The notes beneath the pieces are model-generated. The model was not told where the DNA came from and did no database searches. It was given only the letters and a program-made list of their open reading frames with translations. This document shows positions 7,503 through 13,838 of a DNA stretch of 16,814 bases, in pieces. This stretch comes from Methylococcaceae bacterium (GTDB lineage Bacteria > Pseudomonadota > Gammaproteobacteria > Methylococcales > Methylomonadaceae), in the NCBI GenBank assembly GCA_021647585.1, contig JAKIUK010000079.1, positions 1-16,814 on the forward strand. The letters are read 5' to 3'. The translations under genes were made by a program, and so were the position numbers. Within the stretch, counting starts at the first letter, position 1. Every line of letters begins with the position of its first letter.

Positions 7503-7931
7503 TTATTCCCAGCTGTTGATATCCTGATCTTCTCCTTCGCCGCCTTCTTTGTCATCAGCACCATAAGTGTATATATCAAATTTGCCATGCTCACCCGGGG
7601 AGGCATAATGATAGTCCTGTACCCATGGATCCTGAGGTACTTTAGTCTTACGTAAATATGGACCATTCCAGCGTTTTATGTCCGCTGGCTTTTCCACCAA
7701 TGCATTCAAACCCTGCTCTGTGGTCGGGTATTTACCCACATCCAGTTTATACATATCCAGAGACGCAGACAAATCCTCTATCTGAACTCGAGCTGCCTTG
7801 GTTTTAGATGTTCCCATATGCTTCATGACCTGAGGACCAACAATACCCGCCAGTAAAGCAATAATCCCCAACACAACCAGTAATTCCAGCAATGTAAAAC
7901 CGTTCTCTGCACGGTTATATTTAACTCTCAC
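7503..7931 (-). CDS. gspG: T2SS major pseudopilin GspG
   Basis: GspG is the main subunit of the periplasmic pseudopilus that pushes substrates through the secretin. The 142-residue product has a prepilin site at G11 followed by FTLLELLVVLGIIALLAG, with Glu at mature +5 (E16). Family hallmarks follow: the MYKLDVGKYPTTEQGL stretch (about 60-75), WNGPYL (about 88-93), DPWVQDYHYASPG (about 101-113) and the calcium-binding loop near the C-terminus (about 124-138, with GADDKEGGEGEDQDI). The start codon is GTG at 7931, supported by a strong Shine-Dalgarno AAGGAG at 7941-7946, 9 nt upstream. No ATG gives a normal leader. This is one of the two widest gaps in the cluster (19 nt after gspF) and the best ribosome site, which fits the high demand for this subunit. 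Confidence 0.97.
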   Translation of the reverse strand: MRVKYNRAENGFTLLELLVVLGIIALLAGIVGPQVMKHMGTSKTKAARVQIEDLSASLDMYKLDVGKYPTTEQGLNALVEKPADIKRWNGPYLRKTKVPQDPWVQDYHYASPGEHGKFDIYTYGADDKEGGEGEDQDINSWE

Positions 7932-7940
7932 GATTAAAAA

Positions 7941-7946
7941 CTCCTT
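7941..7946 (-). promoter_or_regulatory. Strong Shine-Dalgarno site for gspG
   Basis: The coding strand reads AAGGAG, 9 nt before a GTG codon at 7931. It is the clearest ribosome site in the cluster. It decides the gspG start, since no ATG in this frame gives a normal prepilin leader. Confidence 0.85.
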
Positions 7947-7950
7947 CGTT

Positions 7951-9168
7951 CTAAAATGCTAAATCATTAACGCTTAATATGGCTAATAATATCGAAACAA
8001 TAATACCTGCAATCATTAATCCTAATGAAATAATCAATGCCGGCTCCAACATCGCCAACATACGCTCAATTGATGTGCGTAGTTGTTTGTCATAGATGGT
8101 GGCAACACGCAGCAGCATTTCTTCCATCCGCCCCGTCTCTTCGCCCATTCTAATCATTTGTATTGCCAGTTTGGGAAAACATTCACTGTTAACCAATGCA
8201 TCTGACATACTTTTACCTTGTTTTAACTGCTGTTCTGAATCTTCCAGCAAATCTTTAATTACAGAATTACCGGCCGTTTCCTTAACGATACCTAAAGCCT
8301 TAAGGATAGAGACGCCGTTACCTAATAAAGTTCCCAGGGTACGGGTCAAATTTGCAGTTTCCATATGCAAAATTATAATTCCAAACAGAGGGACAGTAAG
8401 AAACCGTGCATCCCAGACTTTCCTTCTTAGCGGGTCTGCCAGTTGTGCTTTCATATAGCTGGTGATGCTGATTATTATTAATAAAATCAGCCACCAATAA
8501 CTTTGTAAAAAATCTGCCATTGCAACAACAATTTGTGTTGGAATAGGCAATGCCTGGCCCGAACTTTCAAACATTTCTGTAAATTGAGGTACTACAAAAG
8601 TCAGCATCACAAATAATGATGCCAATGACATGACTAACAGTATGGCAGGGTATATGAGTGCAGTTGCAACAGTGTCTTTCAATTCCTGAGAGCGCTCAAG
8701 ATATTCTGCTAGCCGAGTCAGGACATCGCCAAGATTACCACCCATTTCCCCTGCTCGTATCATATTCAAATAGAAACGAGAAAACACGCCGACCTGACTT
8801 TCCAATGCTTCAGCCAATGATGTGCCGCCCTTGACTTTTTCCAGTATCTGACCGATTAACGTACTGAGCTTATCATTATCTTCAGTCAATTCAATCAATA
8901 TTTTTAAAGACCGGTCAAGTGGCAAGCCTGACTCCAGCAACGTTGCCAATTCTCTGGTTAGTAATAGAATTTCCTTCTGCGACAAACGAACGTCTGAACT
9001 ACCTAATTTAAATCCCAGAAAGGTTTTAGCCTTGGCAGGTTCAACACGAATAGGTATAAACCCCTGTTCTTGCAATTCTTTTAACAAAGCCTGCTGGTCA
9101 ACGGCATTTTTAACCCCTTCCTCCGTTGCTCCCTGGCTGTTAACAGCCTTATATGAATATAATGGCAT
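7951..9168 (-). CDS. gspF: T2SS inner-membrane platform protein GspF
   Basis: GspF is the polytopic core of the inner-membrane platform and couples ATP hydrolysis by GspE to pseudopilus assembly. The 405-residue product begins with the typical MPLYSYKAVNSQG and has two repeated T2SSF domains (about 67-190 and 270-392). Each carries the family motif: IRAGEMGGNLGDVL (about 137-150) and IRMGEETGRMEEML (about 339-352). Three transmembrane segments are visible at about 171-195, 219-237 and 373-398. The ATG at 9168 follows the gspE stop by a single base, so translation is likely coupled to that of its partner ATPase. The length is the family norm. Confidence 0.97.
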   Translation of the reverse strand: MPLYSYKAVNSQGATEEGVKNAVDQQALLKELQEQGFIPIRVEPAKAKTFLGFKLGSSDVRLSQKEILLLTRELATLLESGLPLDRSLKILIELTEDNDKLSTLIGQILEKVKGGTSLAEALESQVGVFSRFYLNMIRAGEMGGNLGDVLTRLAEYLERSQELKDTVATALIYPAILLVMSLASLFVMLTFVVPQFTEMFESSGQALPIPTQIVVAMADFLQSYWWLILLIIISITSYMKAQLADPLRRKVWDARFLTVPLFGIIILHMETANLTRTLGTLLGNGVSILKALGIVKETAGNSVIKDLLEDSEQQLKQGKSMSDALVNSECFPKLAIQMIRMGEETGRMEEMLLRVATIYDKQLRTSIERMLAMLEPALIISLGLMIAGIIVSILLAILSVNDLAF

Positions 9169-9169
9169 A

Positions 9170-10879
9170 TTAAGATTCCGTTGTTACTCGTAGTACTTCT
9201 TCCAGTGTGGTAATTCCTTGTATCGCCTTCAGAATTCCATCTTCATACATGGTCAACATTCCTTCCTTTATAGCCTGCTCCTGTATAGCCGCAGATTCTT
9301 CATGACTCATAATTTGTTTACGTATATTCTCTGACATGGGCAGAAATTCAACAATTGCTTGTCGGCCTTTATAACCTATACCGCCACAAGCAGAGCAACC
9401 CACTGTTTTATACAGATTAATCTGATCATTGTCGGTAAATTTCCGTAGCTTCATTTCTGTAATGACGGCATCCGGTGCCGGATAAGATTCCTTACACTCT
9501 GGACACAACTGTCTAACTAGACGTTGAGCTAAAATGCCATTGACCGTTGAGCTTATCAAATATTCTTCCAGCCCCATATCCAGTAACCTGTTGATGCCGC
9601 CTGCAGCATCATTGGTATGTAAGGTGGATAAAACCAAATGCCCTGTTAATGCCGACTGCACCGCAATTTTAGCCGTTTCCAGATCACGCATTTCTCCAAT
9701 CATAATGACATCTGGATCTTGTCTGACGATAGAGCGTAAAGCTGACTCAAAAGTTAAACCAATTTGCGGTTTGGCCTGAATCTGGTTTATACCTTCCAGT
9801 TGGTATTCTACTGGATCTTCAACAGTAATAATTTTACGTTCTGAGGTATTTAGCTGTTTTAAAGCCGTATAAAGAGTGGTCGATTTACCACTACCCGTTG
9901 GTCCTGTAATTAAAATAATACCATGTGGCCGCGACAGCACATCGATGAATTGTTGTGAGTTCCTGCCAGTAAGTCCTAAAGTAGAAAAATCCAGTACTAT
10001 ATTTTCTTTGTCCAGTAAACGGATAACCACACTCTCGCCATACATAGTTGGAATAGAGGACACCCTAAGATCAAGCTCTTTCCCAAGCATTTGCAATTTA
10101 ATACGGCCATCCTGAGGTAATCGGCGTTCGGCAATATTAAGCTTGGCCATAATTTTAATTCGTGAAATAACAGCAGCAGTCGATGATACGGGGGGCGCTT
10201 CAATATCCTGCAATACCCCATCAACTCTTAAACGGATTTTCAGAACCTGCTCAAACGGCTCGACATGAATATCAGAGGCTTGCATCTCTATGGCTTTTTG
10301 TAAAAAACTATTTACCATTTTGATAACGGGCGCTTCACTTGCCAGATCTTTCAAGTGCTCCAGATCATCAAGACCTATTTCACCAATATCCAGATTATCG
10401 GTCAACTTATCTGTATCTGACTTATCATCACCATACTGGATATCTAGGGCCGTATCTATTTCTGTTTGTAAGCCCACCTGAACAGTAATGTCTTTTCCTG
10501 TTGCCAGTTTTAATGCTTCTATTATCTCTGTATCTTGCGGATCCATAACTGCGATTGCAATAGCATTTTCATCAGACTCCAGACCAATCACATGATTATG
10601 TTTAAGAAATCGTAAGGGTATTTGCTCGGAAAAAGGACTTTCTACAGGATATTCTGATACCTCAACCCGTTTAGCTTTACAGCTTTGTGCAAAACTTTCA
10701 GCAATATCAATTTCTGAACACAAACCCAGTTTAATAAGTAATTGTGGCATTGAATCACTCATCGCTGATTTTTGCATTCGACGCGCTTTAATCAGGTCCG
10801 CTGCAGATAAACTGTCTTTCTGCTGAAGAATCGCGATAAATTCAGAATATTTATCTTCCTGTTCAATAATTGCTTCCAT
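9170..10879 (-). CDS. gspE: T2SS cytoplasmic ATPase GspE
   Basis: GspE is the hexameric ATPase that powers pseudopilus extension. The product is 569 residues. The N-terminal T2SSE_N-type region spans about 12-150 and a linker with acidic stretches follows (about 151-175). The N2 domain includes ASDIHVEPFE (about 201-210) and LPQDGRI (about 254-260). The catalytic domain has Walker A GPTGSGKST (326-334), an Asp box around VEDPVEY (353-359), Walker B VIMIGE (391-396) and a His box around TGHLVLSTLHTNDA (412-425). A tetracysteine metal site is formed by C459, C462, C495 and C498. After Walker B, GEMRD replaces the more common GEIRD, a conservative change. The ATG at 10879 has AGG in the upstream TGCCTATTG complement region and lies only 2 nt after the waaC stop. 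It is the first T2SS gene of the run. Confidence 0.97.
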   Translation of the reverse strand: MEAIIEQEDKYSEFIAILQQKDSLSAADLIKARRMQKSAMSDSMPQLLIKLGLCSEIDIAESFAQSCKAKRVEVSEYPVESPFSEQIPLRFLKHNHVIGLESDENAIAIAVMDPQDTEIIEALKLATGKDITVQVGLQTEIDTALDIQYGDDKSDTDKLTDNLDIGEIGLDDLEHLKDLASEAPVIKMVNSFLQKAIEMQASDIHVEPFEQVLKIRLRVDGVLQDIEAPPVSSTAAVISRIKIMAKLNIAERRLPQDGRIKLQMLGKELDLRVSSIPTMYGESVVIRLLDKENIVLDFSTLGLTGRNSQQFIDVLSRPHGIILITGPTGSGKSTTLYTALKQLNTSERKIITVEDPVEYQLEGINQIQAKPQIGLTFESALRSIVRQDPDVIMIGEMRDLETAKIAVQSALTGHLVLSTLHTNDAAGGINRLLDMGLEEYLISSTVNGILAQRLVRQLCPECKESYPAPDAVITEMKLRKFTDNDQINLYKTVGCSACGGIGYKGRQAIVEFLPMSENIRKQIMSHEESAAIQEQAIKEGMLTMYEDGILKAIQGITTLEEVLRVTTES

Positions 10880-10881
10880 AT

Positions 10882-11889
10882 TTACCTGCCTATTGAATTA
10901 AGTATTGATTGTGCCATATCTATGATAACTTTTTCATTAATCTGTTGGATTGAAAAGTCATTTTTATCCAGTTTTAAAGGGTTAACTTTTGAAGACGACT
11001 TGATTACTTTGTTAATTTTGGTCTGATAAACCCGGCTAACGGGTGTGGGCCCAAATAGTGTAATGGATGGTTTGTTCAATCCCCAAGCCATATGTGTCGG
11101 TCCAGTATCATTCCCTATAACCAAATCGGAATTGGCTATAACCGCTTTAAGATCATTAAAATTTAGTTTTGGTAACACTTTAACCTTGTTAGTTTTATCT
11201 GCAATCCATTCTGCGGCCTGCCTTTCATCCTCATTACCCCAGATGATCAAACTATTGCCACTTAATTGTTGAATCACTGTTAGATACTTTTCTTTGGGAT
11301 AGTTCCTGCTGGGCCAGGTAGAACCGATCACAAATAGTATATTGGCCTTATCCTTTACAAAGAAATCAGTTACTTGAACGACCGGTTTTTGATAAAAAAG
11401 AAACGGGGCTTTATTCAGTATCTGTTGCTCACCGATGTCAACATTTAAAGGTTGACCAATAACGGTAACATTTCTATCTATGGTATTGGCATCATAAGAA
11501 TAAGCTATGGTTGATTTATATAACCATGTTGCCGGCTTTTCTCGAATTGAATGTTTATCAAAACCCACAGTATTGGCTGATAAAAACCTGGCTGTAACCG
11601 CTGATTTAATTAACCCCTGAGCATCTATCACCAAGTCATAATTGTTTTTTGCATACAATCTGACTTTTCTAACTTCTTTAAAGCAATTCATCTTATTTTG
11701 TTTCAGCGATTTTAAATCAACGCTAAGAATCTCGTTAATATCGGGATTGTGTTGTAAAATACCTGCAAAACGCTCATCGACCAGCCAGTCAATTGTCACA
11801 CCCTCAACCGCTTTTTTTATAAATTGCAAAGCAACCATTGCATGTACGATGTCGCCCAATGCTGACAGTTTAACGATGGCGATCTTCAT
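10882..11889 (-). CDS. waaC: Lipopolysaccharide heptosyltransferase I WaaC (RfaC)
   Basis: WaaC adds the first L-glycero-D-manno-heptose to Kdo of lipid A-Kdo, using ADP-heptose on the cytoplasmic face of the inner membrane. The product is 335 residues, a GT-B fold glycosyltransferase of family GT9. The start MKIAIVKLSALGDIVHAM carries the conserved Asp (D13) that acts as catalytic base in this family. IDAQGLIKSAVTAR and a following REKPATWLY segment match my recollection of enteric WaaC. The donor-binding motif is NDTGPTHMAWGLNKPSITLFGPTP. The frame is open upstream to 11982 inside waaF, but the added 31 residues are not family-like, and the ATG at 11889 overlaps the waaF stop as TAATG. The gene directly precedes gspE with a 2-nt gap. 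Confidence 0.94.
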   Translation of the reverse strand: MKIAIVKLSALGDIVHAMVALQFIKKAVEGVTIDWLVDERFAGILQHNPDINEILSVDLKSLKQNKMNCFKEVRKVRLYAKNNYDLVIDAQGLIKSAVTARFLSANTVGFDKHSIREKPATWLYKSTIAYSYDANTIDRNVTVIGQPLNVDIGEQQILNKAPFLFYQKPVVQVTDFFVKDKANILFVIGSTWPSRNYPKEKYLTVIQQLSGNSLIIWGNEDERQAAEWIADKTNKVKVLPKLNFNDLKAVIANSDLVIGNDTGPTHMAWGLNKPSITLFGPTPVSRVYQTKINKVIKSSSKVNPLKLDKNDFSIQQINEKVIIDMAQSILNSIGR

Positions 11890-12890
11890 TAATGAATCTG
11901 TGACAGCACTTGTTGCACTGAAATCTGAGTTAAACAATGTGTATGCCCTAATGGACAGTCTCTTTTGAAACAGGGGGAGCATTCCAGTTCAAGATCAATT
12001 ACTTTTGCCTCTGTATTTAACGGCGGTGTAAAGCCAGGATCGGATGATCCATAAATGGCTATGATTTTCTTTTGCAATGCGGCAGCCACATGCATTAACC
12101 CGGAGTCATTGGTCACAACAACATCGGCTAAAGACATTAAATCCACTGCTTCCGCCAGTGTTGTCTTACCACTAAAATCCTGACAGGCATTAGCTGTAAT
12201 CTGGTTAATTTGTTCTGCAACGGGCTGGTCTTTTTCAGAACCAAACAACCAGACCGTCCAGCCTTGCGCTATCTTTTGTTTCGCCAGTTCTGCAAAATCT
12301 TCTGCCGGCCAGCGTTTAGCAGGCCCATATTCTGCTCCCGGGCATAAGGCCAACACTTTGGCCGCTTGATTTGCAGCAAATTTTTCAACAACAGCCTGCT
12401 GCTTGTTTTTATCAAGTTCCAGTACCGGTATAGGATATTCAGGCGGCTGTTTGCTAGTCATCGGCAATCCTAACGAAACAAAACGCTGTACAGTCATAGT
12501 CAGTGTTTGCTTATCCAGTTTTCGGGCATCATTTAGTAATCCCCAACGCATTTCACCTAAATAACCCGTTCGCAGCGGGATTTTGGCAAAAAAAGGGATC
12601 AACGCTGATTTCCAAGAATTAGGCAATACAATTGCCTGATCATATTGTGCTGCCTGTAATTTTTTTCCCAATTGCATGCGTTTAATAAAACCAAACTGAC
12701 CATGTGTTAAAGGCATGGCTATTGCTTTTGTAACCTCCGGCATTCTTTCCAGTAACGGAAATGACCATGTCGGTGCCAAAACATCAATTTGCCTATGCCG
12801 GTCATTGCTTTTAAGGGTCATAAACAGACTTTGCGCCATTACCATATCGCCAATCCATGACGGGCCGACAACCAAAATTTTATTGGCCAT
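11889..12890 (-). CDS. waaF: Lipopolysaccharide heptosyltransferase II WaaF (RfaF)
   Basis: WaaF adds the second heptose of the lipopolysaccharide inner core from ADP-heptose. The 333-residue GT9 protein starts with KILVVGPSWIGDMVMAQSL, nearly the same as enteric WaaF, with the conserved Asp at about D15. Further hallmarks are APTWSFPLLERMPEV, LPNSWKSALIPFFAKIP, RTGYLGEMRWGLLND, CPGAEYGPAKRWP and TNDSGLMHVAAAL. The C-terminus carries four cysteines and two histidines in a C-x2-C-x4-C-x6-C arrangement (304-319), which I recall being absent from E. coli WaaF. The ATG at 12890 is 9 nt after the ilvE stop. The order ilvE-waaF-waaC is shared with Pseudomonas. Confidence 0.96.
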   Translation of the reverse strand: MANKILVVGPSWIGDMVMAQSLFMTLKSNDRHRQIDVLAPTWSFPLLERMPEVTKAIAMPLTHGQFGFIKRMQLGKKLQAAQYDQAIVLPNSWKSALIPFFAKIPLRTGYLGEMRWGLLNDARKLDKQTLTMTVQRFVSLGLPMTSKQPPEYPIPVLELDKNKQQAVVEKFAANQAAKVLALCPGAEYGPAKRWPAEDFAELAKQKIAQGWTVWLFGSEKDQPVAEQINQITANACQDFSGKTTLAEAVDLMSLADVVVTNDSGLMHVAAALQKKIIAIYGSSDPGFTPPLNTEAKVIDLELECSPCFKRDCPLGHTHCLTQISVQQVLSQIH

Positions 12891-12899
12891 ATTTGCTCG

Positions 12900-13826
12900 T
12901 TATGATACGTAACTCAACCACTCGCCATGATCTGTTCTACGTCCATGAACATAATCAAAATAAAGTGTCTGTAGTTTTTCGGTAATGGGTCCACGCGCAC
13001 CTGTCCCTATCATTCGTTCATCATATTCTCTGATAGGTGTCACTTCGGCCGCTGAGCCGGTGAAAAAGGCTTCATCAGCAACATAAACCTCATCCCGGGA
13101 AATACGCTTTTCCACCACCTGCAAACCTTGTTCATGGGCAATGGTCATTATGGTATCACGGGTAATCCCCTCTAAGGCAGACGTAGTCTCTGGTGTATAA
13201 AGTTTGCCATTTCGAACAATAAACAGATTTTCCCCACTGCCTTCAGCAACAAATCCCTCATGATCCAATAATAGAGCTTCGTCATAGCCCGTGGATATAG
13301 CTTCTTGTAATGCCAAGATCGAATTTATGTAGTTACCATTTGCCTTGGCTTTACACATCGTACTATTGACATGATTTCGGGTATAAGAAGAGGTTCTGAT
13401 GCGTATACCTTTTTCCATACTTTCATCACCTAAATAGGCCCCCCATTCCCAAGCCGCAATCATGACATGAACTTTCAGGTTATCAGCTCTTAAACCCATA
13501 CCTTCTGATCCATAAAAACACATGCTTCGTATGTAGGCACTATCCAGGTTGTTTTTTGCAATAGCATCACGGTGCGCCTGATTAATTTCATCTTTTTCAA
13601 AGGGTATCTGCATATTCAATATATGCGCAGACCGATACAACCTGTCTGTATGTTCCTGTAATTTAAAAATAGCAGTCCCTTGTTCTGCATGATAGGCTCT
13701 CAATCCCTCAAATACACCTGCTCCATAATGTAAGGTATGCGTTAAAACATGAACTTTTGCTTCACGCCATTCAACCCATTCACCATCCATCCAAATAAAA
13801 CCGTCTCGGTCATCCATCGTCATCAT
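12900..13826 (-). CDS. ilvE: Branched-chain amino acid aminotransferase IlvE
   Basis: IlvE performs the last step of leucine, isoleucine and valine synthesis, the reversible amino transfer from glutamate to the branched 2-oxo acids. The 308-residue product is a class IV PLP enzyme. The N-terminal LTHTLHYGAGVFEGLRAY segment and R-residues for substrate binding are present. The PLP lysine is most likely K161 in KAKANGNY. The family block AEGSGENLF (194-202), the GITRDTI helix (220-226) and GSAAEVTPI (257-265) follow. Two successive ATG codons (13826 and 13823) could start translation; AGGA lies about 10 nt before the first, across a run of eight A on the coding strand. The gene begins 12 nt after glnE ends. 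Confidence 0.96.
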   Translation of the reverse strand: MMTMDDRDGFIWMDGEWVEWREAKVHVLTHTLHYGAGVFEGLRAYHAEQGTAIFKLQEHTDRLYRSAHILNMQIPFEKDEINQAHRDAIAKNNLDSAYIRSMCFYGSEGMGLRADNLKVHVMIAAWEWGAYLGDESMEKGIRIRTSSYTRNHVNSTMCKAKANGNYINSILALQEAISTGYDEALLLDHEGFVAEGSGENLFIVRNGKLYTPETTSALEGITRDTIMTIAHEQGLQVVEKRISRDEVYVADEAFFTGSAAEVTPIREYDERMIGTGARGPITEKLQTLYFDYVHGRRTDHGEWLSYVS

Positions 13827-13838
13827 TTTTTTTATTTC

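Larger units (their letters stand above)
609..10879 (-). other. Type II secretion gene cluster gspE-F-G-H-I-J-K-L-M-(C/N)-D
   Basis: Eleven consecutive genes encode the ATPase, platform, five pseudopilins and secretin. Every junction is an overlap or a gap of at most 19 nt. The order with the GspC/N-type gene and gspD at the end resembles the Xps cluster of Xanthomonas and differs from enteric clusters, which begin with gspC-gspD. Prepilin peptidase (gspO) and pilotin (gspS) genes are absent from the window. The secreted substrates cannot be told from this sequence. Confidence 0.93.

Noticed and set aside
7502..7666. Upstream extension of the gspH frame to 7666
   Set aside because: It lies inside gspG in another frame. 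The prepilin leader and a ribosome site place the start at 7501.
10400..10850. Possible c-di-GMP-binding MshEN-type motif in the GspE N-terminal domain
   Set aside because: Only one weak KLG-like repeat near residues 50-65 is visible and the expected Arg and second repeat are not clear, so binding cannot be supported.
11890..11982. Upstream extension of the waaC frame to 11982
   Set aside because: The extra 31 residues overlap waaF and are unlike the family N-terminus, which begins with the MKIAIVKLSALGD motif at 11889.
13826..13833. Run of eight T (eight A on the coding strand) at the start of ilvE, considered as a terminator tail after glnE
   Set aside because: On the coding strand it is an A run, not a T run, and no hairpin precedes it. 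It only spaces the ribosome site from the start.
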